A stretch of DNA of 64,000 nucleotides from CAVXDY01 sp963721335 (GTDB lineage Bacteria; Actinomycetota; Thermoleophilia; Miltoncostaeales; Miltoncostaeaceae): positions 496,001 to 560,000 of the forward strand of contig CAVRIV010000001.1 of the NCBI GenBank assembly GCA_963721335.1, read 5' to 3'. The notes under the pieces were generated by a model. The model saw nothing but the letters and a program-made list of their open reading frames with translations, searched no databases and was not told where the DNA came from. Position numbers and translations under genes: made by a program. Of the stretch, positions 7,899-16,635 are shown one piece after another. The stretch's first letter is position 1. Every line of letters begins with the position of its first letter.

Positions 7899-7924
7899 TG
7901 GCACTCACAACCATTGAGTGCCAA
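7898..7924 (+). promoter_or_regulatory. CIRCE operator (HrcA binding site)
   Basis: TTGGCACTC (7898-7906) and GAGTGCCAA (7916-7924) form a perfect 9-bp inverted repeat with a 9-base spacer. It differs from the CIRCE consensus only at the A/G position of each arm. It predicts HrcA repression of groESL and release at high temperature. hrcA is not in the window. Confidence 0.95.
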
Positions 7925-7940
7925 TCACGGGGGAAGAGCT

Positions 7941-8225
7941 GTGAACTTGCAACCCTTGGGTGACCGTGTGGTCGTCCGGTCCATCGAGGCGGAGCAGGTG
8001 ACCGCGAGCGGGATCGTCCTTCCGGACACCGCCGCCGAGAAGCCTCAGCGGGGCAAGGTCCTCGCCGTCGGCGCGGGCCGGTTCGAGGACGGTCAGCGGA
8101 TCCCACCGCTGGTCGCCGAGGGCGACGAGGTCATCTACTCCAAGTACGGCGGCACCGAGGTAACCGTGGACGGCGAGGACCTCCTGATCCTCCGTGAGTC
8201 CGACATTCTCGCGAAGGCGGTCTGA
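7941..8225 (+). CDS. groES: co-chaperonin GroES
   Basis: This 94-residue lid of the chaperonin folding chamber starts MNLQPLGDRVVV, has the mobile loop around residues 16-32 (EQVTASGIVLPDT), and ends DILAKAV. The GTG start has a GGGGGAAG ribosome site 6 bases upstream. It lies directly behind the CIRCE operator and 2 bases before groEL. Confidence 0.97.
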   Translation: MNLQPLGDRVVVRSIEAEQVTASGIVLPDTAAEKPQRGKVLAVGAGRFEDGQRIPPLVAEGDEVIYSKYGGTEVTVDGEDLLILRESDILAKAV

Positions 8226-8227
8226 GC

Positions 8228-9847
8228 GTGGCGAAGCTGATCAAGTTCAACGAGGACGCCCGCCGGGCGCTGGAGCGCGGGGTCAACACCCTCGCCGACG
8301 CCGTCAAGGTGACCCTCGGTCCCAAGGGCCGCTACGTGGTCCTGGACAAGAAGTTCGGTGCCCCCACGATCACCAACGACGGGGTCACGATCGCCCGCGA
8401 GATCGAGGTCGAGGACGTCTTCGAGAACCAGGGCGCCCAGCTGGTGCGCGAGGTGGCCACGGCCACCAACGACGTCGCCGGCGATGGAACCACGACCGCC
8501 ACGCTCCTGGCTCAGGCGATCGTGCGCGAGGGCCTGAAGAACGTGGCCGCCGGCGCCAACCCGATGGGGTTGAAGCGCGGCATCGAGGCCGCGGTGGACA
8601 TCGTGGTCGGGGAGATCGGAAAGCAGTCCAAGGAGGTCTCGGGCAAGGAGGACATCGCCCGGGTGGCCGCCATCTCATCGCGCGACCGCGCGATCGGCGA
8701 CGTGATCTCGGACGCGATCGAGAAGGTGGGCAAGGACGGCGTGGTGAACGTCGAGGAGGGCCAGACCTTCGGGATGGAGCTCGAGTTCACCGAGGGGATG
8801 CAGTTCGACCGGGGCTACATGAGCCCCTACATGGTCACCGACCAGGACCGCATGGAGGCCGTCCTGGATGACCCCTACATCCTGATCAACGGCGGCAAGA
8901 TCAGCTCCGTCCAGGACATCCTGCCGCTGCTCGAGCAGGTGATCGGCCAGGGCAGGCCGCTCCTCATCATCGCCGAGGACGTCGAGGGCGAGGCCCTGGC
9001 GACCCTGATCGTCAACAAGCTGCGCGGCACCTTCACCGGGATCGCCGTCAAGGCCCCCGGCTTCGGCGACCGGCGCAAGCGCATGCTCGAGGACATCGCC
9101 ATCCTCACCGGCGGCGAGGTGATCGCCGAGGAGATGGGCCTCAAGCTGGCCAACACCCAGATCTCTCAGTTGGGCCGGGCGCGCAAGATCGTGATCGCCA
9201 AGGACACCACCACGATCATCGACGGCGCGGGCTCCTCCGAGGAGATCAAGGGCCGGATCAAGCAGATCAAGGCCGAGATCGAGACCACCGACTCGGACTT
9301 CGACCGCGAGAAGCTCCAGGAGCGGCTGGCCAAGCTGGCCGGCGGCGTCGCCGTGGTCAAGGTCGGCGCGGCCACCGAGACCGAGATGAAGGAGAAGAAG
9401 CACCGCGTGGAGGACGCCCTGCAGGCCACGAGGGCGGCCCTCGAGGAGGGCATCGTCCCCGGCGGGGGCGTCGTGCTGATCAACTCGATCCCCGCGCTCC
9501 AGAAGCTGAAGCTGACCGGCGACGAGGCCACCGGAGCCGCGATCGTGCGCCGTGCGCTCGAGGAGCCCCTCCGCCAGCTGGCCGAGAACGCCGGCCTGGA
9601 GGGCAGCGTGGTGGTCGGCGAGGTCAAGGGCAAGAAGCCCGGCATCGGCCTCAACGTCGACACCGGCGAGTACGTGGACCTGGTCCAGGCGGGCATCATC
9701 GACCCGGCCATGGTCACCCGCTCGGCGCTTCAGAACGCGGCCTCCATCGCCAAGAACATCATCACCACCGAGGCCGTCGTGGCCGACAAGCCCGAGGAGG
9801 GCGGTGGCGGCGGCGGGATGCCCGACATGGGCGGAATGGGCATGTAG
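8228..9847 (+). CDS. groEL: chaperonin GroEL
   Basis: This 539-residue ATP-dependent chaperonin subunit contains the nucleotide motif DVAGDGTTTAT (about 85-95), the apical and hinge segments typical of the family, and a Gly/Met-rich tail (GGGGGGMPDMGGMGM). It starts GTG, 2 bases after groES. A second groEL-type gene, common in actinobacteria, may exist outside the window. The GGM tail is that of the general housekeeping type rather than a His-rich one. Confidence 0.97.
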   Translation: MAKLIKFNEDARRALERGVNTLADAVKVTLGPKGRYVVLDKKFGAPTITNDGVTIAREIEVEDVFENQGAQLVREVATATNDVAGDGTTTATLLAQAIVREGLKNVAAGANPMGLKRGIEAAVDIVVGEIGKQSKEVSGKEDIARVAAISSRDRAIGDVISDAIEKVGKDGVVNVEEGQTFGMELEFTEGMQFDRGYMSPYMVTDQDRMEAVLDDPYILINGGKISSVQDILPLLEQVIGQGRPLLIIAEDVEGEALATLIVNKLRGTFTGIAVKAPGFGDRRKRMLEDIAILTGGEVIAEEMGLKLANTQISQLGRARKIVIAKDTTTIIDGAGSSEEIKGRIKQIKAEIETTDSDFDREKLQERLAKLAGGVAVVKVGAATETEMKEKKHRVEDALQATRAALEEGIVPGGGVVLINSIPALQKLKLTGDEATGAAIVRRALEEPLRQLAENAGLEGSVVVGEVKGKKPGIGLNVDTGEYVDLVQAGIIDPAMVTRSALQNAASIAKNIITTEAVVADKPEEGGGGGGMPDMGGMGM

Positions 9848-9872
9848 CCGGGTCGCCATCGACCGGCGTTTC

Positions 9873-9900
9873 GCGACGGGGCCCGCACGGGCCCCGTCGC
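9873..9900 (+). terminator. groESL terminator hairpin
   Basis: A 13-bp stem, GCGACGGGGCCCG with CGGGCCCCGTCGC, closes on a minimal loop 26 bases after the groEL stop. There is no T tract, as is usual in high-GC genomes. It may serve the convergent gene at 9911 as well. Confidence 0.75.
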
Positions 9901-9910
9901 CGTTGACCCC

Positions 9911-10792
9911 CTACCAGTAGCGGGGGGCGGCCACCTCGGCGCCGCAGCGGCAGCGGCCGTCACGCGGCTGGGTCATCGCATCGCACGCCTCGCACCGCAC
10001 CCACATGCCGTTCAGCCGGTGGGGTGACCAGACGCCGGTCTGGCCGACTCGCGCCAGCCCGGGGCTGGCGAAGAAGCGCTCCATCGCGGCCGTGTGGGCG
10101 GGGCTCTCCCGCAGGTACGCCGGCGCATCGACGTCCTCCCAGGCGGTGATCGTGAACATGCGGTCGCCGGCCCTCACGCCCAGCCAGCTGATGAAGCCCG
10201 GCTTCTCGAGCAACTCCAGGACGGAGTCCCGGGTGCGGTCGCCCACCTCCTGGCGCTCCTCGTCGGAGCGCACCTCGAGCACCGTCAGGCTCACGGCGCC
10301 GGGCTCGGCGCCGGACCTCGACACGTATGTGCAGATGCCGAAGGAGAACGGCCCGACGGCGACCGGCTGGACGATCACCTGCAGCCCGAGCTGCTCCGGG
10401 ACCGCCCGCGTGTCGAAGTAGCCGACGACCGACCGCACGCGATCGTCCTCGATCGCGATGAAGTCCGCTCCGGGCAGCCTGACCGTCCTGCCGCTCGGAG
10501 GCAGGCCCTGGAAGGAGCCGTCGTTGGTGCCGGTCATCACCCACTGGGCGGCGACCGTCCCCGCCCCGCACTCCGCCGCGGACACGATCTCGAAGGCCAG
10601 GTCCGGGAAGCCGGCGAACAGCCCCCGGGCGTACTCGCCGGTGGCCGCCGGCCCGAGCCCCTGCGGCACGGCGGGGTCGGTGTAGGTCCCGTCGGGCACG
10701 AAGGTCGCGGCGATCGCCTCCGGGTCGCGCCGGTTCCACGCGTCGAAGTACTGCACGGCCACCTCGAGCGCCTCCACGATCCACCTCCCCAT
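9911..10792 (-). CDS. SnoaL-like / ABM-like protein with C-terminal zinc ribbon
   Basis: This 293-residue protein reads as three parts. An N-terminal SnoaL-like cone fold (about 5-130) carries YFDAWNRRDPEAIAATF, typical of polyketide-cyclase and ester-cyclase-like proteins. A middle segment (about 135-255) resembles antibiotic-biosynthesis monooxygenase/EthD-type ferredoxin-like folds (MFTITAWEDV). A Cys4 knuckle follows at the C-terminus (CEACDAM...CRCG). The substrate is unknown. It is convergent with groEL and divergent from the MFS gene. Confidence 0.7.
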   Translation of the reverse strand: MGRWIVEALEVAVQYFDAWNRRDPEAIAATFVPDGTYTDPAVPQGLGPAATGEYARGLFAGFPDLAFEIVSAAECGAGTVAAQWVMTGTNDGSFQGLPPSGRTVRLPGADFIAIEDDRVRSVVGYFDTRAVPEQLGLQVIVQPVAVGPFSFGICTYVSRSGAEPGAVSLTVLEVRSDEERQEVGDRTRDSVLELLEKPGFISWLGVRAGDRMFTITAWEDVDAPAYLRESPAHTAAMERFFASPGLARVGQTGVWSPHRLNGMWVRCEACDAMTQPRDGRCRCGAEVAAPRYW

Positions 10793-10886
10793 CCGGGATT
10801 TCTGGACGCCGCCGCGAGCCTACGAGCGCGGTGCCGTCCGGTCGAGGGGGCCCGAACCGCGCGCCTCGGAGCGGCTCCCCGGCCCG

Positions 10887-10892
10887 TAGGAT
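10887..10892 (+). promoter_or_regulatory. -10 element (TAGGAT) of the MFS gene
   Basis: TAGGAT ends 8 bases before the GTG at 10901, consistent with a leaderless transcript for the MFS/ATP-grasp cluster. Confidence 0.6.
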
Positions 10893-10900
10893 CGGCCCGC

Positions 10901-12136
10901 GTGCCGGGCCCCCTCGATCACCGACGCCGCTCGCTCGTCTTCTGGACCGCGACCGGCCTCATCGCGGTGGACACGGTCCTGTTCACCATGGTGGTCCCCG
11001 CATTGCCGGAGTTCGCCGATCGCTACGGCTTCTCCACGCCGGTGGCCGCCCTGATCTTCGCGGCGTTCCCCGTGGGCCAGCTGATCACCGCGCTCGGGTG
11101 CATCGGCTTCGTGGAACGCGCAGGGCGGCGGCCCGCCATGATCCTCGCCGCGGTGCTCCTGGCCGCCGCCACCCTGGCCTTCGCCCTCTCCGTGGGGCCC
11201 GCGACGCTGGCGCTTGCCCGCCTGGTGCAGGGCCTCGCCGCGGGCCTGGTGTGGACCGCGGGCCTCGCCGCGATCTCCGACGTCACGCCGGTCGACCAGC
11301 TGGGCCTGCGGATCGGCCTGGCCGAGACCGCCGGCGGGGGGTTCGGCCTGATCGGCCCGCTCGTGGGCGGAGCCCTGATCGACACGGTGGGCACCAAGGC
11401 CACCTTCGCCCTCGCCGCGATCCTGCCGGCGATCGCCGTCGTCCCGGCGATCGCGATGCCCGAGACGCGGCGGGCATCCGGCGACCTGCCGCGCCTGGGA
11501 CCGGCGCTGCGCCGGCTGGTCGCGGTGCCGAGGGCGCGCGTCGCCTTCTGGTCGCTCGCCTCGGTGGCCGCGGTGCTCGCGCTGTTGGAGCCGCTGCTGC
11601 CGCTCGACCTGGCCCGCCGGCTGGACCTGTCGTCTCTGGGCATCGGGCTGGTGTTCACCGTCGGCCTCGTCGCCTACTTCGCGCTCGTGCCTCTCGCAGG
11701 GTGGGTGTCCGACCGCCGCGGCCGGCGCGCGCCGCTTCTCGTTGGAGGCGCCCTGATGGCGGCCGGCCTTCCGCTGATGGCCGTGGGACCGCCCGTCGTG
11801 GTGGCGCTCGCGTTCGCCTCGGTGGGTGCCGGCATGGCGTGCATGAGCGCGCCGAGCGGGCCGCTCATGGTCGAGGCCGTCGACGAGGCGGGGATGGTCG
11901 GGCGATACGGGCTCAGCTCCGCGCTGCTGACGGTGGTCTTCGCGCTGGGATACACGCTCGGCCCGCTGGTGGGCGCCGGCGCCAGCGCCGCGCTGCCGTT
12001 CACCGCCACGATGGCCATCGCGGCGGTGGGGGTGGCCCTCGTCGCGCTCTGGATCGCGCGCGCCCTCCCGGCGGAACATGCGCGGGCCCCGGGTTTGGCC
12101 CGCGGGCCAAGGGGAGCGGATGGGGGCCCCTGTTAG
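10901..12136 (+). CDS. MFS transporter
   Basis: This 411-residue protein has about 12 hydrophobic helices and the MFS loop motif VERAGRRPAM between helices 2 and 3, repeated as SDRRGRRAPL between helices 8 and 9. It is likely a proton-driven efflux pump of the drug/sugar-phosphate type, substrate unknown. The GTG at 10901 is preferred because a -10 hexamer lies just before it; the open frame continues upstream only as antisense to the SnoaL gene. The Gly/Pro-rich tail ends right at the next gene. Confidence 0.87.
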   Translation: MPGPLDHRRRSLVFWTATGLIAVDTVLFTMVVPALPEFADRYGFSTPVAALIFAAFPVGQLITALGCIGFVERAGRRPAMILAAVLLAAATLAFALSVGPATLALARLVQGLAAGLVWTAGLAAISDVTPVDQLGLRIGLAETAGGGFGLIGPLVGGALIDTVGTKATFALAAILPAIAVVPAIAMPETRRASGDLPRLGPALRRLVAVPRARVAFWSLASVAAVLALLEPLLPLDLARRLDLSSLGIGLVFTVGLVAYFALVPLAGWVSDRRGRRAPLLVGGALMAAGLPLMAVGPPVVVALAFASVGAGMACMSAPSGPLMVEAVDEAGMVGRYGLSSALLTVVFALGYTLGPLVGAGASAALPFTATMAIAAVGVALVALWIARALPAEHARAPGLARGPRGADGGPC

Positions 12137-12178
12137 CGTCGTTCCCACGGGGACGAGGAAGGGGGGTTCGCCGCGCCA

Positions 12179-13603
12179 CTGTTCACGGACTACGCCGTCG
12201 ACGGGTTCTTCGACGAGATGTTCGAGGCCCCGGATCGCCCGAGGGCCGAGTATCGGCGCCTGTACTCGGGTCTCAGCACCCTCCGCCCCTCGGCCTTCGC
12301 GGCCCGCAGCGCCCTGGTGGACCGGGCCTACCTCAGCCAGGGCATCACGTTCGACCACGGGGGGCGTGAGCAACCGTTCCCGTTCGACCTGCTCCCGCGG
12401 CTGATCCCGCCGGGTGAATGGGAGCACCTGAAGGCCGGGCTCGCCCAGAGGGTCCGGGCCCTCGACCTCTTCGTGGGCGACATCTACGGCGAGCGGCGGT
12501 CGATCGCCGACGGCGTCGTGCCGAACGCGCTCGCCTCGACCTGCGAGGGCTACGTCCGCGCGATGGCGGGCGTCGAGCCGCCGCTCGGCCGCTTCGTGCA
12601 CGTGGCCGGCATCGACCTCGTGCGCGACGACGACGGCACCTGGCGGGTTCTGGAGGACAACCTGCGCTGCCCGTCCGGGCTGTCGTACGTGATCCAGAAC
12701 CGGGCCTTCATGCGCCGCGCCTTCCCCGAGGCCTTCGGCGACCACCATGTCGAGCCCGTCGGCCACGCTCCCTTCCTGTTGCTGTCGGCGCTGATGGCGG
12801 CCGCCCCAGAGGGCCGCGAGTCGCCGCGCGTCGTGGTTCTCACCCCGGGGCCGGCGAACGCCGCCTACTACGAGCACGCCTTCCTGGCCCAGCAGATGGG
12901 CGTGGCGCTGGTGGAGGGACGCGACCTGACCGTGCGCGACCGGCGCGTCTACCTGCGCACCACCGCGGGCCGTGAGCGGGTGGACGTCATCTACCGGCGC
13001 ATCGACGACGGCTTCCTCGACCCGGCCGGCCTGCGCTCCGACTCGCTGCTGGGCGTGGCCGGCCTGATGCAGGTCGTGCGCGAGGGCCGGGTGGCCGTGT
13101 GCAACGCGGTCGGCACCGGCGTGGCCGACGACAAGGCGATCTACGCCCACGTGCACGACATCATCCGGTACTTCCTCGGGGAGGAGCCGCTGCTGGAGCA
13201 GGTGCGCACCTACCTGCTCGAGCGGCGGGAGGACCGCGAGCACGTGCTCGCGAACCTCGACACCCTGGTGGTGAAGGCGGTCAACGGGGCCGGCGGCTAC
13301 GGAATGCTCATCGGCCCGCACGCCACCCCGGGCGAGCGCGACAAATTCGCCAAGCGGGTGCGCGACAACCCGCGCGGCTACATCGCTCAGGAGACGATCC
13401 GGCTCTCGCGGGCGCCGGTGCTGGTGGGCGACCGCTTCCGCGCCCGGCACGTGGACCTGCGCCCGTTCGTGGTCTACGGCGAGCGCCCGGTGGTCGTGCC
13501 CGGCGGGCTCACCCGGGTGGCCCTGCGCGACGGCTCGCTGGTGGTCAACTCCTCCCAGGGCGGCGGCAGCAAGGACACCTGGGTCCTGAGCGGCGGCGGA
13601 TGA
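12179..13603 (+). CDS. circularly permuted ATP-grasp protein (DUF404/DUF407 family)
   Basis: A predicted 474-residue ATP-dependent ligase of the circularly permuted ATP-grasp type, normally encoded with alpha-E and transglutaminase-like proteins, as here. Recognisable blocks are DEMFEAPDRPR near the start, LSQGITF (about 54), GIDLVRDDDGTWRVLEDN (about 140-157), RCPSGLSYV, and VVKAVNGAGGYGM (about 375). Family similarity (LFTDYAVDGFFDEMF) continues upstream of the ATG at 12218, and between the in-frame stop at 12134 and that ATG there is no ATG, GTG or TTG. I therefore propose CTG at 12179, preceded by GAGGAAGGGGGG. If CTG is not used, the protein starts at 12218 (461 residues). Confidence 0.83.
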   Translation: MFTDYAVDGFFDEMFEAPDRPRAEYRRLYSGLSTLRPSAFAARSALVDRAYLSQGITFDHGGREQPFPFDLLPRLIPPGEWEHLKAGLAQRVRALDLFVGDIYGERRSIADGVVPNALASTCEGYVRAMAGVEPPLGRFVHVAGIDLVRDDDGTWRVLEDNLRCPSGLSYVIQNRAFMRRAFPEAFGDHHVEPVGHAPFLLLSALMAAAPEGRESPRVVVLTPGPANAAYYEHAFLAQQMGVALVEGRDLTVRDRRVYLRTTAGRERVDVIYRRIDDGFLDPAGLRSDSLLGVAGLMQVVREGRVAVCNAVGTGVADDKAIYAHVHDIIRYFLGEEPLLEQVRTYLLERREDREHVLANLDTLVVKAVNGAGGYGMLIGPHATPGERDKFAKRVRDNPRGYIAQETIRLSRAPVLVGDRFRARHVDLRPFVVYGERPVVVPGGLTRVALRDGSLVVNSSQGGGSKDTWVLSGGG

Positions 13604-13610
13604 CCAGCTG

Positions 13611-14618
13611 ATGCTGGCCCGCGTCGCGCAGACGCTCTACTGGACCGCGCGCGACCTGGAGCGCGCCGAGGGCTTCGCGCGCCTGCTCGAGGTGAGCCAG
13701 GCCGCGGCGCTCGAGGGCAACGCCTCCAACGGGGCCGGCGGGCGACTGGTGTGGGAGCCGCTCGTCAGCATCGCCGGCGACCTGGAGGGCTTTCTCGTCA
13801 CCCACCGCCGCGCCGACGAGCGCAGCGTGCCCTGGTACCTCACCTTCGGCCGCGACAATCCGGACAGCATCATCACGTGCCTCAACCGGGCTCGTGAGAA
13901 CGCCCGGAGCGTGCGCGACCGCCTGCCGAGCGAGGTGTGGGAGGGCATCAACGACGCCTGGCTGGAGCTCGCCGAGTGGCCCCCCGAGCGCGTCGGCCGC
14001 GACGGCGTCTACCCCTTCTGTCGCGCCGTGAGGCGCTCGGGCCACCTCATCCTCGGGCTGGTGGAGCAGTCCATGCGCCGCGACGAGGGCTGGCAGTTCA
14101 TGCGGCTCGGCCGCTTCCTGGAGCGCGCCGAGCGCTCGGCGCGCCTGGTACGCGCCCGGCACCTGGCCAGCGTCGAGGGCCCGGCGACCGACGCCCTCGA
14201 CCTCCACGGCTGGCGCGCGCTGCTCGGAGACGCGTCGGCCCACGAGGCCTATCTTCAGGTGGACGCCGCCGCGCTCTCGCCCGAGTCGATCAGCCGGTTC
14301 CTGATGCTCGATCCGCGCTTCCCGCGATCGGTGGCCTTCTGCCTGTCCGAGGTCGAGTCGGCCATCGAGGACCTGGTGGCGGTCGACGCGATGGCGCCCG
14401 ACCCGGCCCCCCTCCTCCTCGCCCGCACCGCGCGCGACATGACCGAGTCCGCCGCCCGCAGGCCGTGGGGCGGACTCGAGGTGGGGGACCTGCTGGACCG
14501 GCTGCTCGCCCGCTGCGAGTCGATCGATACGGCGTTGGCCGAGTCGTGCTTCATCCCGGCCTACGAACGCGCCCCCGTAGGACAGCGTGCCCAGGCTTCA
14601 CGCCAAGCACAGAACTGA
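13611..14618 (+). CDS. alpha-E domain protein (DUF403)
   Basis: This 335-residue, mostly helical protein starts MLARVAQTLYWTARDLERAE, the usual opening of alpha-E proteins, which are encoded next to circularly permuted ATP-grasp and transglutaminase-like genes. They have been proposed to take part in a peptide amide-ligase system; the biochemical role is not proven. The ATG lies 8 bases after the ATP-grasp stop. The 3' end overlaps the transglutaminase gene by 32 bases. Confidence 0.85.
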   Translation: MLARVAQTLYWTARDLERAEGFARLLEVSQAAALEGNASNGAGGRLVWEPLVSIAGDLEGFLVTHRRADERSVPWYLTFGRDNPDSIITCLNRARENARSVRDRLPSEVWEGINDAWLELAEWPPERVGRDGVYPFCRAVRRSGHLILGLVEQSMRRDEGWQFMRLGRFLERAERSARLVRARHLASVEGPATDALDLHGWRALLGDASAHEAYLQVDAAALSPESISRFLMLDPRFPRSVAFCLSEVESAIEDLVAVDAMAPDPAPLLLARTARDMTESAARRPWGGLEVGDLLDRLLARCESIDTALAESCFIPAYERAPVGQRAQASRQAQN

Positions 14619-15432
14619 GATCCGCTACGCCGGCCTGGTCGGCGAGAGCGTCAACGAGATCCGCCTGAGCCCCTCGGACAACGGGCGCCAGCAGGTGGAG
14701 TGGGCGCACGTGCGCATCGTGCCCGGCGCGGAGTTGTTCGGGCACCGCGATGTCTACGGCAACGACGTGCGCTGGTTCCAGCTCGTGGACCCGCACGAGT
14801 CGCTGGTCGTGGAGTCGGAGGCGGTGGTGATCACGCGCCCCGCTCCCGCGCTGCCCACGTCCGCGTGGGGGATCGGCTTCGCCGCCGTCGCCGACCCCGA
14901 TTACCTGGACACGATGGCCGAGTTCCTGGCCGGCTCGCCCCACGTCCGGTGGACGCAGCCCATCGGCGACTTCGCGGACGCCCTCGGCCTGGATCAGGAC
15001 CAGGGCGTGCTGGCCTGGGCCCGCGCCCTCGAGGACGCCGTCAACACCCGCATCGTCTACACGCGCGGCGCCACCCAGGTGGACACCCCGATCGAGGAGG
15101 TGGTCGCCGTCGGTCGCGGTGTGTGCCAGGACATGGCGCACCTCATGATCGCCGTCTGCCGGCGCCACGGCGTGGCCTCGCGCTACGTGAGCGGCTGGCT
15201 CCACCAACCCGGCAGCGCGGGCCCGGGCGAGAGCCACGCCTGGGTCGAGGCCGCCATCCCCGGCCTCGGCTGGGTCGAGCTCGACCCCACACACCCCGCG
15301 CCGCAGCACGAGCGCTACGTGCGCCTGGCCACGGGGCGCGACTACAGCGACGTCCCCCCGCTGAAGGGCAGCTATCTCGGGCCGGCCACCGAGGGGATGA
15401 CCGTGACCGTCGAGGTCAAGGAGCTCCCCTAG
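14587..15432 (+). CDS. transglutaminase-like cysteine peptidase/amidase
   Basis: This 281-residue protein has an N-terminal beta-rich domain (about 1-95, TG_N type) and a transglutaminase core with an intact triad: C180 in GRGVCQDMAH, H217 in SHAWVEA and D233 in LDPTHP. With no signal peptide it should act in the cytoplasm. In this cluster type it is predicted to hydrolyse or transfer the amide or peptide bond formed by the ATP-grasp partner. The GTG start lies inside the alpha-E gene, so the three genes form one operon. Confidence 0.88.
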   Translation: MPRLHAKHRTEIRYAGLVGESVNEIRLSPSDNGRQQVEWAHVRIVPGAELFGHRDVYGNDVRWFQLVDPHESLVVESEAVVITRPAPALPTSAWGIGFAAVADPDYLDTMAEFLAGSPHVRWTQPIGDFADALGLDQDQGVLAWARALEDAVNTRIVYTRGATQVDTPIEEVVAVGRGVCQDMAHLMIAVCRRHGVASRYVSGWLHQPGSAGPGESHAWVEAAIPGLGWVELDPTHPAPQHERYVRLATGRDYSDVPPLKGSYLGPATEGMTVTVEVKELP

Positions 15433-15445
15433 CCCCGGCGCACCG

Positions 15446-15486
15446 GGGGCCGCCGTTCCCGGTCCCCTCGTTGGAACGGCGGCCCC
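15446..15486 (+). terminator. strong hairpin after the ATP-grasp operon
   Basis: GGGGCCGCCGTTCC (15446-15459) pairs perfectly with GGAACGGCGGCCCC (15473-15486) across a 13-base loop, 14 bases after the transglutaminase stop. It has no T tract but is the only strong terminator candidate for the operon. Confidence 0.75.
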
Positions 15487-16043
15487 GACGTCCTCGGGTT
15501 CTCCGGTCTCCGCGCGCCTCGCCCTGGCGGGCGATTCCGGCGCGGGCCCGCCGGATCGTTGTGTGGGTGGGTGCGGGCGAACCCACCGCGTCGTTTCAGC
15601 CGGTAGATCCGCCCTTTCTCGCTGCATCCAAAGGCGTCACCTCCCCGCGGCCAGCTCGCCCGTGCCGGCGAGCTTCGTGCCGCGCTTCTTGGGATCGCCC
15701 CCCCGTCGTCCGCGAGGGCCCACGCGCACCTCGTGACCGACAGGGGCCAGGGAACCGGATCGGTGGGACGGGCGCCCGTCCCAGCTCGTCAGATGAGCCC
15801 GCGCTCGGCACATGCGTGCCCCCGCTCGGATGCTCGGCCGCGTGAGGCCGGCTCTCGAGTCAGTGGGTGCGGTGCTCACCTTCAGCTGGTGGCGCTGCAT
15901 GCGGTCCACGATCCGGTCCGACGCTGCAGATCGGGAATTGCCACCGATCCCGTTCGAAGCTCGGTGACCTCTCCCGTGCATTGACCTTTGCACTCGCTCC
16001 GACGACGGTCAAGCCCCGTCCGGGGGATCGCGACGGCCCCGGA
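15487..16043. other. long intergenic region with several hairpins
   Basis: About 560 bases lie between the end of the transglutaminase operon and the end of clpP. Short open frames on both strands look unlike real proteins. Small hairpins are visible, for example TCGCC/GGCGA near 15518-15534, and GTGGGT with ACCCAC flanking GCGGGCGA at about 15566-15587. I tested by eye for RNase P, tmRNA, SRP RNA and tRNA signatures on both strands and found none. It may encode a small RNA or be a decayed gene. Confidence 0.4.
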
Positions 16044-16628
16044 TCAGTGGCTGTGGATCACCTGGTCGATGATGCCGTACTCGCGCGCCTCGTCGCTCGT
16101 CATGAAGAAGTCGCGGTCGGTGTCGTTGGTGATCCGCTCGAACGGCTGACCCGTGTGCTTGGCGAGGATCTCGTCGAGGCGGCGACGGGTGTCGAGCGCC
16201 TCGCGCGCGTGGATCTCGATGTCGGTCGCCTGGCCGCTGAAGCCGCCGGAGAGCTGGTGGATGAGGATCCTGGCGTTGGGCAGCGCCATCCGCTTGCCGG
16301 GCGCGCCGCCCGCGAGGAGGGTGGCGCCCATGCTCATGGCCACGCCGCAGCAGATCGTCGCGACGTCGGGCTTGATGAACTGCATGGTGTCGTAGATCGC
16401 CAGGCCGGCGTAGACCGAGCCCCCCGGGGAGTTGACGTAGAGCGAGATGTCCTTGTCGGGGTCCTCGCTCTCCAGGTGCAGCAGCTGGGCCACGATCAGG
16501 TTGGCGATCTGGTCGTCGATCGGCGTCCCGAGGAAGACGATCCGCTCGTTCAGCAGACGCGAGTAGATGTCGAAGGAGCGCTCGCCTCGCGAGGTCTGCT
16601 CGACGACCATCGGGATCAGGGGGCTCAT
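16044..16628 (-). CDS. clpP: ATP-dependent Clp protease proteolytic subunit
   Basis: This 194-residue serine peptidase forms the 14-mer barrel of Clp proteases. It shows YVNSPGGSVYAG, the catalytic-Ser region CCGVAMSMGATLLAGG, and the catalytic-His region MALPNARILIHQLSGG. The start MSPLIPMVVEQ is typical of the mature type with a short propeptide. The ATG at 16628 is set by that homology and by a TAGGGT hexamer 7 bases upstream. No ClpX/ClpC or second clpP is adjacent. Confidence 0.95.
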   Translation of the reverse strand: MSPLIPMVVEQTSRGERSFDIYSRLLNERIVFLGTPIDDQIANLIVAQLLHLESEDPDKDISLYVNSPGGSVYAGLAIYDTMQFIKPDVATICCGVAMSMGATLLAGGAPGKRMALPNARILIHQLSGGFSGQATDIEIHAREALDTRRRLDEILAKHTGQPFERITNDTDRDFFMTSDEAREYGIIDQVIHSH

Positions 16629-16635
16629 CGCGGGG

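Noticed and set aside
10820..13450. An 876-residue open frame on the minus strand
   Set aside because: It is antisense to the MFS and ATP-grasp genes, has the His/Arg/Gly-rich composition typical of shadow frames in GC-rich DNA, and matches nothing. The sense genes have clear family motifs.
14551..15627. A 358-residue minus-strand frame with a near-perfect GGAGGTGA ribosome site
   Set aside because: Most of it is antisense to the transglutaminase gene and its protein is low-complexity. The good ribosome site is probably chance, although a short real gene of fewer than about 60 residues before 15446 cannot be excluded.
15940..15975. Possible tRNA T-arm (GTTCGAAGC) in the intergenic region
   Set aside because: No acceptor stem, D-arm or anticodon arm can be folded at the right distances on either strand.
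15637..15993. Minus-strand frame of 118 residues in the large intergenic region
   Set aside because: Basic C-terminus (GDPKKRGTKLAGTG) caught the eye, but there is no ribosome site, no -10 hexamer near the start and no recognisable family.
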